36,945 bases of DNA from Planctomycetaceae bacterium. Lineage in GTDB: Bacteria > Planctomycetota > Planctomycetia > Pirellulales > Pirellulaceae. Position numbers and translations under genes: made by a program. The stretch is taken from positions 1-36,945 of the forward strand of contig JABJJO010000133.1 in NCBI GenBank assembly GCA_018660825.1. The letters run 5' to 3'. Shown piece by piece: positions 9,725 through 20,100 of the stretch; the first letter of the stretch is position 1, and each line of letters opens with the position of its first letter. The notes below the pieces were generated by a model. It saw only the letters and a list, made by a program, of their open reading frames with translations, was not told the DNA's origin and made no database searches.

Positions 9725-12700
9725 ATGCATCGTGTTTTGACAATGATAGGTTTACTCTGCTTGGTACACGTTGCGCAAGCAACGGAATCGGATTTGATCG
9801 ATTTCTCGCGTGATATTCGTCCGATACTAGCCGACACGTGTTATCAATGTCATGGTCCGGATGCGCAAACACGGGAAGCTGATTTTCGTTTGGACTTACA
9901 GGACGATGTGTTTAAAGATCATGGTAACGGGCAATTGGTCATTCCCGGCAAACCCAGTGAAAGTGTTCTGCTGCAGCGACTGCTAACGACCAGTGTTGAG
10001 CAACGGATGCCGCCGGTAGATGCAGATAGGCAATTGTCGTCTGAGCAGATCGAATTAATTCGCAAGTGGATCGAACAAGGTGCTCGGTGGAAACAACACT
10101 GGGCATTCGCTCCGATTAAAAAATCACCGTTACCAATCGTAGATTCGTGGATTGAAAATGCTATCGATTCGTTCACGCTGTCGGCAATGTACGAGCATGG
10201 TTTGGTACCTTCTGCTAACGCGTCTAAAGAACGGTTGATCCGTCGCGCGACGCTAGATCTCACCGGCCTACCACCGACTCAGCTTGAGGTCGACGAGTTT
10301 TTAGCGGACACAGCGCCCGATGCATACGTAAAACTTATCGACCGTTTGCTGCATGACTTGCGCTACGGCGAACGACAAGCGATGCATTGGCTTGATGTGG
10401 CACGTTATGCAGATACCAATGGTTACCAAACCGATGGCGAACGTCATATGTGGCGGTGGCGCGATTGGGTGATCGATTCGTTTAACAAAGACCAGTCGTT
10501 TTATGATTTTACCGTCGAACAATTGGCTGGCGATTTGATTCCGGATGGTACGACAGAACAAAAATTGGCGACTGGGTTTAATCGTAATCACCGTTCAAAT
10601 TCCGAGGGTGGAATTGTGTTTGAGGAATACCTTGTCGAATACGCTGTTGATCGAGTTGATACCACGGCGACGGTATGGCTGGGATTAACATTGGGTTGCG
10701 CTCGTTGTCATGAACACAAGTACGATCCAATTACACAAAAAGAGTTTTATCAAGTGATGGCGTTCTTCAATAATATTCCCGAACGCGGGCGGGTTATCAA
10801 ATATGGGAATTCATTCCCGCTGCTCAAAGTGCCGACGCAATCGATGCAATCCGAAATGGATCAACATGAATCTGTCGTCGATAAGTTTTCTGCCGAGTTG
10901 ACAAATAAACTTGTTGAAATTATGAAACGCATGCGACAAATTGATGCAGGGCCTGACAGGCACGCCGGACGTTTACCTATTATTAATCAGGATTTGTTGA
11001 TTCAATTTGACTGGGATAAAACAATGACACCGCGGCAATTTCCGGTGGAAGCTCGTGCGGTAGACTACGACGTAATCAATACGGCTGAGGTTGATAAAGA
11101 ATTGTTGCAAACCAAGATGATTGTCGGCGACAAACCACAATTTAAATCTGGCGTGTTTGGCGAGGCACTTGATTTAAATGAGACTTTTCAGATCGGCGGT
11201 GGTGCCTTGATTCAGTTTCCGGGGCATCAAAAGCTTACGTTGTCGACTTGGATCAAAGTTTCCGGTGTCCAGTCCGGTGCGATCATGAGTATGCTCAACC
11301 CGGATGATCAACGTCCCCAAGGTTTCAGTTGGAAATTGGTAGACAATTGTGTCGAGGTGGACTTTGGTCCTCGCTGGCTAGATGACTCGGTTCGTATGAA
11401 AACCAAATCAGCACTGCGAGGGGACCAATGGCATCATATTGCGTTTACTTCCGACGGTACGCAAATGGCGCGGGGGATGGCGATCTATATTGATGGTGTC
11501 CAACAGGAAGTGGAAGTGATGCTTGATATCTTTACCGGCACCTACAAAACAAAACCGACTTTGGTATTTGGTGGTGAAGCAACGGATAACTTACTGCAGG
11601 CACAAATCGACAATACCGCCTTTTACGTGCGGGATTTGACAGACAGAGAAATTGAAATCTTGTCGGTGCGTGAGACGCCGGAGCAGTTGGCAACGTTGGC
11701 AAAGCTTACACCGTGGCAACAGGCTAAATTGTTGCATTATTATCTTGATCAAGTCGATGCGGGCGAAGACGGCCGATTGTATCACGACTTGCAACTTGCT
11801 AGACATCGACAACGGTTACATCTAGCGTCCGTTCCAACGTCGATGGTGATGCAAGAAAACAATCAACGACGAAAAACGCATTTGCTCAAACGCGGTCAAT
11901 ATGATGCTCCCGGAGAAGAAGTCTCAAGAGGGATTCCTGTTGCACTGGCCGCGGGACAAAAACACGACATGCAATCGCGGCTTGATTTCGCTCAGTGGAT
12001 TGTCGGTGATAACAACCCGTTAACGGCACGAGTGATTGTCAATCGATTTTGGGCACAGTTCTTTGGCCGTGGTATTGTTGCTTCACTGGAGAATTTAGGA
12101 GTCCAGGGGGATGCTCCGACACATCCAAAATTGTTAGATTGGTTAGCCGCTGATTTTCGTGAAAACGATTGGAATGTTAAACGCTTGTTGCGTTTGATTT
12201 TAACGAGTGCAACGTATCAACAGGATTCAGTGGTGACTCGCAAACATCTGGATGTAGATGTGGATAATGTTTGGCTGAGTCGCGCGCCACGACTGCGTTT
12301 GCAGGCAGAGATGATTAGAGATCAAGCGCTGCAGGCCAGTGGTTTGTTGGTGCAGCGGATAGGTGGAATGAGTGCCCGGCCCTATCAACCTGCTGGACTA
12401 TGGAAAGAGATTGCCAGTCAAGCCTATGTGCAAGGCAGTGGCGTGGAATTATATCGACGTAGCATGTATACGTTTTGGAAACGTACGGTGCCGCCGCCGA
12501 CCATGGTGACTTTCGACGCGGCGTCACGTGAATACTGTGTGCTGCAGCGGTCACGTACAAATACTCCGCTGCAAGCCCTCGCGTTGTTGAATGAAGTGGC
12601 GTTTGTTGAAGCCGCCAGAAATTTGGCCCAACAGATGTTGGAATATAAGGCTGTCGATGATGCAGAACGATTGCGGTGGGGTTGGCGGCAATTGACTGCG

Positions 12701-12910
12701 CGATACCCAACAAAGTATGAATTGACGGTCTTGCAAAAAATGCTGGCAACTAGTCGTAAGCAATATAAAACCGATATTGACAGCGCCAAGAAATTAATAG
12801 CATTTGGTGAAAGTGTGGCATCCAGTGAATTCAGCAGTGAAGAATTGGCTGCCTTTACGATCGTGGCAAACTTGATTTTGAATTTAGATGAAGTCATTAA
12901 TCGAGAGTAG
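9725..12910 (+). CDS. PSCyt1/DUF1549/LamG/DUF1553 cytochrome protein
   Basis: A 1061-residue exported protein: signal peptide (1-19), then a PSCyt1-type cytochrome c domain with the heme motif CYQCH (Cys39, Cys42, His43). Next come DUF1549 (about 140-350), which contains a second CARCH motif followed by HKYDP near residue 325, and an inserted LamG/concanavalin-like beta-sandwich (about 430-660; LTLSTWIKVSG, WHHIAFTSDG, YIDGV). DUF1553 (about 745-1050; NPLTARVIVNRFWAQFFGRG) ends the protein. These architectures are strongly expanded in Planctomycetota and Verrucomicrobiota. Their biochemical role is not firmly established, though redox-linked degradation of complex substrates has been proposed. 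The LamG insert could bind carbohydrate. The DUF1501 gene follows after 8 bases, so the two are co-transcribed. No Shine-Dalgarno is evident. Confidence 0.93.
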   Translation: MHRVLTMIGLLCLVHVAQATESDLIDFSRDIRPILADTCYQCHGPDAQTREADFRLDLQDDVFKDHGNGQLVIPGKPSESVLLQRLLTTSVEQRMPPVDADRQLSSEQIELIRKWIEQGARWKQHWAFAPIKKSPLPIVDSWIENAIDSFTLSAMYEHGLVPSANASKERLIRRATLDLTGLPPTQLEVDEFLADTAPDAYVKLIDRLLHDLRYGERQAMHWLDVARYADTNGYQTDGERHMWRWRDWVIDSFNKDQSFYDFTVEQLAGDLIPDGTTEQKLATGFNRNHRSNSEGGIVFEEYLVEYAVDRVDTTATVWLGLTLGCARCHEHKYDPITQKEFYQVMAFFNNIPERGRVIKYGNSFPLLKVPTQSMQSEMDQHESVVDKFSAELTNKLVEIMKRMRQIDAGPDRHAGRLPIINQDLLIQFDWDKTMTPRQFPVEARAVDYDVINTAEVDKELLQTKMIVGDKPQFKSGVFGEALDLNETFQIGGGALIQFPGHQKLTLSTWIKVSGVQSGAIMSMLNPDDQRPQGFSWKLVDNCVEVDFGPRWLDDSVRMKTKSALRGDQWHHIAFTSDGTQMARGMAIYIDGVQQEVEVMLDIFTGTYKTKPTLVFGGEATDNLLQAQIDNTAFYVRDLTDREIEILSVRETPEQLATLAKLTPWQQAKLLHYYLDQVDAGEDGRLYHDLQLARHRQRLHLASVPTSMVMQENNQRRKTHLLKRGQYDAPGEEVSRGIPVALAAGQKHDMQSRLDFAQWIVGDNNPLTARVIVNRFWAQFFGRGIVASLENLGVQGDAPTHPKLLDWLAADFRENDWNVKRLLRLILTSATYQQDSVVTRKHLDVDVDNVWLSRAPRLRLQAEMIRDQALQASGLLVQRIGGMSARPYQPAGLWKEIASQAYVQGSGVELYRRSMYTFWKRTVPPPTMVTFDAASREYCVLQRSRTNTPLQALALLNEVAFVEAARNLAQQMLEYKAVDDAERLRWGWRQLTARYPTKYELTVLQKMLATSRKQYKTDIDSAKKLIAFGESVASSEFSSEELAAFTIVANLILNLDEVINRE

Positions 12911-12918
12911 AATAGCGT

Positions 12919-14421
12919 ATGTCGATGAGAAAATTCCTATTACAACAAGCGTCTCAGCGGCTTGACCCACAGGTTGAACAGTCCGCGTGGCTTCATAACA
13001 GGCGTCATTTTTTGCAAGGTGGTGGGATTTCGATCGCCACGGCCGCATTGAGTGCGTTGTTGAGTCAAGAATCCACTGCGGCAAAGCGGAGGGCTGGGAC
13101 TGATCAGCGAATCGGTGGATTGCCAGATGTTCCCCATTTTCCTCCCACTGCCAAACGCGTTATCTATTTGTGTCAGTCGGGGGCCCCGTCGCAAATTGAC
13201 TTATATGACTACAAGCCTAAATTGGAACAATGGGCGACACAAGATTTACCGGATAGTGTGCGTGATGGGCAACGCTTGACAGGTATGACGGCCGCTCAAG
13301 AACATTTCCCCATCGCACCTTCAGTTTTTAATTTCAAACAATATGGCGAATCGGGCGCTTGGGTCAGTGAGTTGTTACCGCAGACGGCAACCATTGCGAA
13401 TGATGTAACGTTTGTGCGTTCCATGTTTACGGAAGCAATCAATCACGACCCAGCAATCACATTGATGCAAACAGGGACCCAATTAGCTGGTCGACCAAGT
13501 TTCGGAGCATGGTTGTCCTATGGATTGGGAAGTGTTAGTGAGGACTTGCCCGCATTTGTGGCGTTAACGAGCGGTGATACTGGACAGCCACTGTATGACC
13601 GATTGTGGGGGTCTGGATTCTTACCCTCGCGACATCAAGGTGTTAAGTTCCGTCGTACTGGGGATCCAGTATTATATTTATCTAATCCACCTGGCGTGAC
13701 GCGTGGCGACCGCCGCAAACTGCTCGACCATTTAGCAATGCTGAATCACGCTCGAGCCAATGAACAAGGCGATCCCGAAATAACGACTCGTATTGCGCAA
13801 TATGAGATGGCATTTCGGATGCAAGCCTCAGTGCCGGAATTGACAGATTTCTCGGACGAGCCAGAACACGTACTCAAACAGTATGGAGATGCCGTGGCAA
13901 CGCCTGGGTCCTATGCGGCTAATTGCTTGTTAGCTCGAAGATTGGCTGAACGAGGGGTGCGGTTTGTGCAGTTGTACCATCGAGGATGGGATCATCATAC
14001 ATTGTTGCCTAAGAGCATTCGCGGGCAGGCTGCCGCGACGGATCAACCTTCAGCTGCATTGATCAAAGATCTAAAACAACGCGGGATGCTAAAAGATACA
14101 ATCGTGATCTGGGCAGGTGAATTTGGCCGTACTGTCTATAGTCAAGGTAGATTGACTAAAGAAGACTATGGGCGGGACCATCATCCACGTTGCTTTTCGA
14201 TTTGGATGGCGGGTGGAGGATTGGCTGCGGGAAAAGTAGTTGGGCGGACCGATGATTATAGCTATAACATCGAAGAAGATCCCATCCATATTCACGATTT
14301 TAATGCGACACTGTTGCATTGTCTGGGAATCAATCACACGCGATTGACGTTTAAATATCAAGGAAGACATCATCGGCTGACGGATATAGCGGGTAATGTT
14401 GTGCAACAATTACTGGCTTAA
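12919..14421 (+). CDS. DUF1501 protein, Tat-exported (partner of the preceding cytochrome)
   Basis: A 500-residue protein with a twin-arginine signal (RRHFLQGG, Arg28-Arg29) and a hydrophobic run [13 protein letters not shown], so it is probably folded in the cytoplasm and exported by Tat. The DUF1501 hallmarks are present: a [20 protein letters not shown] opening, [15 protein letters not shown], a [15 protein letters not shown] segment and the IWAGEFGRT motif near the C-terminus, followed by the DHH of [11 protein letters not shown]1501 is distantly related to the alkaline-phosphatase/sulfatase superfamily fold. The His/Asp motifs could bind metal, but no activity is assigned. The near-zero spacing to the upstream gene indicates translational coupling. 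A second, divergent copy is at 21936-23393. Confidence 0.93.
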   Translation: MSMRKFLLQQASQRLDPQVEQSAWLHNRRHFLQGGGISIATAALSALLSQESTAAKRRAGTDQRIGGLPDVPHFPPTAKRVIYLCQSGAPSQIDLYDYKPKLEQWATQDLPDSVRDGQRLTGMTAAQEHFPIAPSVFNFKQYGESGAWVSELLPQTATIANDVTFVRSMFTEAINHDPAITLMQTGTQLAGRPSFGAWLSYGLGSVSEDLPAFVALTSGDTGQPLYDRLWGSGFLPSRHQGVKFRRTGDPVLYLSNPPGVTRGDRRKLLDHLAMLNHARANEQGDPEITTRIAQYEMAFRMQASVPELTDFSDEPEHVLKQYGDAVATPGSYAANCLLARRLAERGVRFVQLYHRGWDHHTLLPKSIRGQAAATDQPSAALIKDLKQRGMLKDTIVIWAGEFGRTVYSQGRLTKEDYGRDHHPRCFSIWMAGGGLAAGKVVGRTDDYSYNIEEDPIHIHDFNATLLHCLGINHTRLTFKYQGRHHRLTDIAGNVVQQLLA

Positions 14422-14488
14422 TTCTGTTTTTGCTGCGATGATGATGACGATGATGTAGGCTTGACGGTTTGCCTTCGCTACTAAGTAT

Positions 14489-14494
14489 TAGAGG
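14489..14494 (+). promoter_or_regulatory. ribosome binding site that points to a TTG start
   Basis: AGAGGA lies 10 bases before the TTG at 14505. It is the only good Shine-Dalgarno near the 5' end of the following gene. It favours 14505 over the upstream in-frame TTG at 14469 or the later ATG at 14578, which would cut off the conserved metal-ligand Glu. Confidence 0.45.
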
Positions 14495-14504
14495 AATTGC
14501 TAGT

Positions 14505-15473
14505 TTGAATACGTATACGACCGAAATATTATTCCAACCGGATGACACGCGCCTTTTGTTTTTGCCGGAGGGTCCGATGGCGCTTGGAGTTGATCGATTC
14601 AGTTGGGTTGCTATTCAACACGCTACTGACAGTGTGCTAGGGTCACTAAATGTATTTGATTGTGCGACCCTAACGAACAACAACTATGCGTTGTCCGGAC
14701 GCCCTGGGTTTGCTTTCCCGACAGATGATCCGCAGAAATTCGTCGTTGGAGTAGATAAGCACATTGAACTGGTGGATATTACCAGCGGTGATGCAACAGT
14801 GCTCAGTGATGATATCGATGTTGGAGTGGATAATACTCTGATTAATGATGCGATCGCATTTGATGAGGGCATTATTTTTGGCTCTAAGGATCTCGAATTT
14901 GCGACAAATAAGGCGGGGCTTTATTTTTGGAAATTTTCGGATAGGCAACTGTGTCAATTGCGTGACGATCAATTGTGCTCAAACGGCAAAGTGATAACAC
15001 GCAGTGGCCAGAATTGGAGCTTGTTGGATATTGATACGCCGACGCAGCAAGTTGTGCGATATGAGCTAGATACCAACCAAGGGACATTGAGCGAAGCTGA
15101 GGTCGTTGTAGATTTCACTGATGGAGAAATCTTTCCGGATGGCATGGTCGCTACACCTGATGACAAAAGCTTGATTGTGGCGTTTTATAATCCCGCTGCG
15201 GCACAATATGGTGTTGCTCGGCAGTTTTCGATTGAAACGGGTGAGATTCAAGCTGAATGGCAAACCGCAAAAGCGCCACGTGTCACCTGCCCTTTGTTAT
15301 TGGAAACAACGGTGGGCGTGAAATTAGTGCTGACCACGGCGATCGAAGATATGTCAGATGAAATGTTCGCTCAGCATCCTAATTCCGGTTCGCTGTTTGT
15401 TGGTGAAACAATTTTCGAAAATGTATCGGACTTGGACAATATCAAACTAGAAAAACTAGGCATTGGATTATAA
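14505..15473 (+). CDS. SMP-30/gluconolactonase/LRE-like beta-propeller
   Basis: A 322-residue protein counted from the TTG at 14505. The sequence follows the regucalcin/gluconolactonase plan: LPEGP near the start (Glu22), LINDA (Asn114), CSNGK (Asn160) and FPDGM (Asp212). In regucalcin the equivalent positions are the metal ligands Glu18, Asn154 and Asp204 and the substrate-side Asn103, and the spacing here agrees well. The likely reaction is hydrolysis of a sugar lactone such as an aldonolactone, with a divalent metal. There is no signal peptide, so it is probably cytoplasmic. It lies after the DUF1501 gene on the same strand, fitting a carbohydrate oxidation pathway. The C-terminal part (PLLLETTVGVKLVLTTAIED) is also family-like. 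Confidence 0.8.
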   Translation: MNTYTTEILFQPDDTRLLFLPEGPMALGVDRFSWVAIQHATDSVLGSLNVFDCATLTNNNYALSGRPGFAFPTDDPQKFVVGVDKHIELVDITSGDATVLSDDIDVGVDNTLINDAIAFDEGIIFGSKDLEFATNKAGLYFWKFSDRQLCQLRDDQLCSNGKVITRSGQNWSLLDIDTPTQQVVRYELDTNQGTLSEAEVVVDFTDGEIFPDGMVATPDDKSLIVAFYNPAAAQYGVARQFSIETGEIQAEWQTAKAPRVTCPLLLETTVGVKLVLTTAIEDMSDEMFAQHPNSGSLFVGETIFENVSDLDNIKLEKLGIGL

Positions 15474-15628
15474 TGTTCGATACAGAATAAAAAAACACGA
15501 GAGATCTTTTTCCGGTGGTGACGAGCGACGGCGTCTGTGTTACCTTGGGATGTGCACGAGAATCTCTGTTACAGGCAACTCTAATAAAACGTGCAAGCCC
15601 TTAAATAAAGTAAAAGCGTTACATAGCT

Positions 15629-15633
15629 TGGAG
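15629..15633 (+). promoter_or_regulatory. ribosome binding site that fixes the acidic-protein start
   Basis: TGGAG lies 6 bases before the ATG at 15640. This argues against the long upstream extension of the frame to a TTG at 15463, which overlaps the preceding gene and reads through atypical sequence. Confidence 0.5.
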
Positions 15634-15639
15634 CGATTA

Positions 15640-16395
15640 ATGGTTCAACGACCAGAAGATGACGATTCATTTGTAGATGAACAATGGGAAGAAGTGGACG
15701 ATGACGATCACGAATCGGATGTCGACGATGACGATCGCGAATCGGATGTGGACGATCGCAAATCGGATGTCGACGATGACGATGATGATTTGGATTCCAA
15801 TGATTCCGACGACTACGAAGCTGTCGACGATTCAGATGATTTAGATGACGATGAAGAATATGAATACGAATACGTGGAAATTGATGAAGATGAAGAACTC
15901 GATGACGATGTGGAGTACGAGTACATAGAAGTCGAAGTAGATGACGATGAGGATGACGATGAGGCCTCAGATGATCAGGACGACGATGAACGTTCGAGCA
16001 ACGAAGGTCGCCGGCGGTCGCGTGGTCGTGGACGAAATGATGATTCTCGAAGACGAGATTCAGATTCAGATGACTATCGGTCAAGAGATGCCGATGAGAG
16101 TGATGAAGAAGCAATCGACGAAGAAGAACCGGAAGAAGAACCGGAGGTCGATTTGGGACCGGATCATCCCGATGCAGTTGCTGCGTTACAGGATATTGGC
16201 GCGAGATTGATGATGAATCAATTTGATAGGGTCTTTCGGATTATATTTTATGATCAACATAAAGATGATGCTTTGGATCAGATTCGAAATTTACCGAGTT
16301 TGAAAGAAGTCTGGATTATGCATACTAAAATTAAGGAAGATGCAGCAAAAGCGTTAGAAGAACGGCTCGAAGGTGTGAAGGTTTATCATAGCTAA
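15640..16395 (+). CDS. highly acidic protein with LRR-like C-terminal tail
   Basis: The frame extends upstream, but the ATG at 15640 is preceded by a good Shine-Dalgarno and begins the compositionally distinct protein: 251 residues. Residues about 5-115 are dominated by Asp and Glu, including tandem SDVDDDD/ESDVDD/KSDVDDDD units. Residues about 116-150 are Arg/Ser-rich (RRRSRGRGR), and a second Glu run ends near 168. The last 80 residues look folded: HPDAVAALQDIGARLM, then LPSLKEVWIMHTKIKEDAAKALEERL, which resembles a final leucine-rich repeat. No signal peptide or transmembrane helix is seen. It may be a charged, disordered cytoplasmic linker or cation-binding protein. Function unknown. It is the last gene before the terminator at 16433. 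Confidence 0.7.
   Translation: MVQRPEDDDSFVDEQWEEVDDDDHESDVDDDDRESDVDDRKSDVDDDDDDLDSNDSDDYEAVDDSDDLDDDEEYEYEYVEIDEDEELDDDVEYEYIEVEVDDDEDDDEASDDQDDDERSSNEGRRRSRGRGRNDDSRRRDSDSDDYRSRDADESDEEAIDEEEPEEEPEVDLGPDHPDAVAALQDIGARLMMNQFDRVFRIIFYDQHKDDALDQIRNLPSLKEVWIMHTKIKEDAAKALEERLEGVKVYHS
15709..15786 (+). repeat. in-frame tandem repeat coding SDVDDDD
   Basis: Three imperfect units, 15709-15735, 15736-15756 and 15757-15786, share the core GAATCGGATGT(C/G)GACGAT. The lengths (27, 21 and 30 bases) are multiples of three, so copy-number change would keep the reading frame of the acidic protein. Confidence 0.7.
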
Positions 16396-16432
16396 GCTTC
16401 TTTTCTAACTTGTAATAAAGCCCGCAAAACCC

Positions 16433-16468
16433 ACAGAGCCCTGTTTTAAAAGCAGCGCTCTGTTTTTT
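16433..16468 (+). terminator. rho-independent terminator
   Basis: A perfect 7-bp stem, ACAGAGC (16433-16439) with GCTCTGT (16457-16463), is extended inside by a CTG/CAG pairing and followed at once by a run of six T. It lies 37 bases after the acidic-protein stop and ends the plus-strand cluster that begins at 9725. The rest of 16396-16643 shows no gene. Confidence 0.8.
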
Positions 16469-16643
16469 CGACCTGTTTGGACTTGGTTTCACATCTCTAT
16501 AGGTAGCGAACGCAGTATTGAAGTAGGAGGGCAGGAAAGCAAAACCAATCCCTAGGTTTTAGTCGATTGATCGCGCCACTTCTTTTTTTGTATTCCTCCA
16601 CAACAACAAATTCACATAAATTAATACGAATCGTAGGCTTGTT

Positions 16644-17153
16644 TTATTTTTGGTGGCTGGCGGACACGTACGAAATCGAATTCTCGATGTCTTCTTGTTG
16701 TTGAATGCGAATGTCATTCATATTGGCACCAAATAGTCCAACGCGAACGTTGTAGTTTCTTAATCTCTTGGTAATGAGAGAATTGATAACTAGCATTAAG
16801 ATCAGATTTGCACCTGGAATGAACATGCCCGCAAAAGCCCCTGCTCCGATCGCTAAATTCCAGCATTTGCTACAGAGCACCGTGATACAAATGGTAACCA
16901 GCAACAGGCTAATTCCCGCAGCAATGATGATCCCCCAAAACCAATAGCCGTCTGTTTCAATGGGAAGCCGTAACAAGGTGCCGATGATTTGTACGTAAAA
17001 CACCATAAACAAGATAATTGAGAAGAACATGAATTGAACAATCATCAGGCATTTTTGATAGAGTGCGATTTGCCAGATGTTTTTGAGATCCCATGACCAG
17101 CGATCGCCGGTATCAAGGTTTGCTGTAGGAGCTAGATAGGGATTTGTTTGCAT
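16644..17153 (-). CDS. small multi-pass membrane protein with NPYLAP N-terminus
   Basis: A 169-residue protein starting MQTNPYLAPTANLD; the NPY-(L)-AP opening is frequent in uncharacterised planctomycete membrane proteins. Hydrophobic segments occur at about 36-60 (MIVQFMFFSIILFMVFYVQIIG), 70-92, 97-112 and 113-128 (GMFIPGANLILMLVINSLIT), followed by a polar tail ending QQQEDIENSISYVSASHQK. Three or four transmembrane helices are likely, with both termini probably cytoplasmic. No catalytic motif is visible. It is convergent with the acidic-protein gene and lies 45 bases downstream of the dehydrogenase gene, with which it may be co-transcribed. Function unknown. Confidence 0.75.
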   Translation of the reverse strand: MQTNPYLAPTANLDTGDRWSWDLKNIWQIALYQKCLMIVQFMFFSIILFMVFYVQIIGTLLRLPIETDGYWFWGIIIAAGISLLLVTICITVLCSKCWNLAIGAGAFAGMFIPGANLILMLVINSLITKRLRNYNVRVGLFGANMNDIRIQQQEDIENSISYVSASHQK

Positions 17154-17198
17154 TACGGCTTTGCTTAACTGGATTAAGTGGAAGAGGTCTCAGTTGAT

Positions 17199-20100
17199 TT
17201 ACTGAGCCGCCGCTTCGTTGTTAGATAATTTTCGTAAGCTCATCAGATATGCAATGACATCGGCTAGTTCACTTTCTGTTAGCGCTTTGTCGAGTCCATT
17301 AGGCATAATGGAAACTGTACCCGCGGCCATTTCATCGATATCGTTTCGTGCTAGGGTAATGGGATCTCCCGTTTGTTGTTGAATAGTGAAACTATCGACG
17401 GTCTGTCGAACTATTAAGCCCGTGAGGACTCGCCCATCGTTGGTAACGATATTGTAAGGTTCAAAGTCACGAACGATGGTAGACGAAGGGAGTACGATTG
17501 ATTCGAGCAGGTCATGGCCGGCACGATTGGCCCCGATGGTTGTTAGGTCGGGACCGATGCGAGATCCCCGTTCCCCGACACGATGGCAGGCTGCACATTT
17601 AGATTTTTCCGCAAAGAAAATTTTCTTACCGAGTGATACATCTCCCGTACCAATGAGCGGTAGAAGCTTGTCGAGTCTGGCAAGTTTGGCCTGCTCAGCG
17701 ATGCGAATTCGTCCCAGTATATCATTAGCAGCGGGTAAAAGATCTTGTGGAAATCGTTTAATGACATTGCCGAACAGGAATGGCGGTACACCAGTCACAT
17801 TTTGTGCTGTCGCAATAGAATTAACGAACAGTTTTGCGATTTCAGGGTCGCTGGAACGTTCGTAGGGTCGGATGAGTTCTGTGAGGTGTGCCGCGCGAGC
17901 ACTTGGGAAAACAGTCACAATACGTTTTAATTGAGCGGTGGTGAGCGCCGTGCTACCGATACGCTGCGCGGCACCTAGTCCGGCACCGGACCCCTTGTGG
18001 ATAAGTTGCAGCAGCAGTTCGAGTGAATCATCGGTAATGCGACCACGTTGACCATTGGCGACTTCCAAGGCAGCGATTCGTTGTAGCATTGGGCGGGTTG
18101 TATCATTACCAAGTTGTTGTAAACGTGCATCGAAGTGGTCCGTTTTGATCGCCGCTAGAGCAGTCAATGTTTGATCAACGATTGCCTGTTCGTCACTGGC
18201 TAAGCGTTTCTCGAGCGGTTCGGTCCAACTTGCAGGCAGCGTTAGCCCGTTGCCTGCAGTCATTGCGTCGAGCAATAGCTCTGTGATTTCAATAGGGGTT
18301 TGATGATTGCTTAATAAACGCCCCACGAGCGCGTCGGTTCCATCTTGTCCAAGAGAATCTGTGATAAGTTGTCGCGCGATTTCACGGCTTTCTAATGTGC
18401 CAGTAGCTTTGAGGAGCGGTCCGATAACTTCCACGGAATGTTTTGCCCAGTCGGCATGTTGACTGAATACGTGCGCGGCTGCGAGTTGAGTGCGGGTTTT
18501 TGGGGAATTAACTAATCTCAGTACGTCTTGCGAGGTTAGATTGCCACCTGTCGCTTGTGTCATTTGATCTAAAGCTAGCAATGCACCGCGTTGACTGTCA
18601 GGATCGTCACTTACTAATCCCTGTCGCGTTACCTGCGCGTCGTCGATTTCGATCAACGCGAAGATTATGGCATGGTCTTCCGTGCGATCGATGTCGGTAG
18701 GATTAGCTAGAGCTGCGAGTAGATGCTCAATCGCCGTCGGGTCCCCAAGTCGACCGAGTGCCGTAGCTGCCTCACGGCGTATTTCAGGATGCTCGGATTT
18801 GAGCAAATGGATAAGTTGTGGTTTTGCCAAGGGATCGGGATAAGTACTAAAGCTGCGAACAGCGATATGTTGTACGAGTGGGTTTCGGTCACCTAAGGCT
18901 ATGCGGATGGCTTCTTGAGCTGCGAGTTGCAGAGTGGAAGTGTTTTGATTTATTTGATTGCTTTGTTCCTCGGCAACGATTGTTTTGCCGACGATGTTCG
19001 TAAGCGCCCAGATGGCACCTTGTTGGTACAAAATGTCACGCCGCTCGATGGTTTGTCGTAGAGTGGTAATCGCGGCCTGACCTCGTGCCGCAGATTCAAG
19101 GATCGCTCGTTGACGAACAGTATAGCGCGGATCACCGAGTCGTTGAGCGAGTTGAGCGGGGGTTTGCGCTGGCCAGTCAATGCGATTACCACGTGGATCA
19201 ACTGGTGTCGTCATGCCATCACGGCGGACGCGGTAGATGGCACCGAGCACATCAGGTCGAGCGAATTGTGAGGTGGGGCAACCTCGATAAAACCAGCCAC
19301 CGGTATCAACCACAATTAAACTGCCATCGGCGTCTTCTACCAGATCGGTTGGATGAAATTCTCGGTTCTCCGAAGAAATGAACTCACGCTGCACTGCGGA
19401 ATACGTCGCGCCGGAACGCTCAAGTTCGACACGCACAACTTTACCACTGTTGAAAAAAGTGGCAAACATGTTATCGCGCCATTGAGGATTTAGTGCGCCG
19501 CTACGATAGCGAAGGGTCCCGGAGATTGCCACGTGACCGAAGCGATGGACAGGGCCAAGAACGGGGCCGGTGGTTTGCAGTTCTTCAAGGACTTGTTCAC
19601 GATGAGGATATGCACCACCGTGAAGCCAATGTACAAGGCAATCGACGCGGGGCCGAGTATAGAAAATGTTGACGGTACCGAGGACTTCACCCGCTGGTGT
19701 GAAGTCGACTTCAACTGGGTTATCCATGCCGCCACCACTGTGACGGCGAACGTCGGTCCCCGCAATGGTGCTCGAGAAAATATAAGAACCTTTGCGGGAA
19801 GTAGTAACGTTTCCATCCTTATCTTTGAACTCGTGTCCGTGGTATCCGTCGCACCAGTACAGTCGGCCGTCAGGTCCGAGAAAACAACCATGAATGCTAG
19901 CGCCGTTACCACTAAAACCGAAACGATCGACAATGATATCGCGTTTGTCGGCGATGCCGTCACTGGTGGTGTCGGTGAGTCGCCAGATATTTGGGGGCGA
20001 GGCGACGTAGAGTGAACCCTCATGCCAGACGCCACCCATGGGAAAGGTCATTTTGTCAGCGAAAACGGTGCTTTTATCAAACTTGCCATCGCCATCGGTG

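Noticed and set aside
10690-10725. Second CxxCH (CARCH) as another cytochrome c heme site
   Set aside because: It is inside DUF1549, where a C..CHxHKYDP pattern is part of the domain; heme attachment there is not established, so I did not count it as a cytochrome.
15463-15639. N-terminal extension of the acidic protein to a TTG
   Set aside because: It overlaps the lactonase stop, and the good Shine-Dalgarno is directly before the ATG at 15640.
15581-16210. His/Arg-rich minus-strand frame and Met/Arg-rich plus-strand frame over the acidic gene
   Set aside because: These are shadows of the GAT/GAC/GAA repeats in the acidic protein, giving low-complexity His, Arg or Met in other frames.
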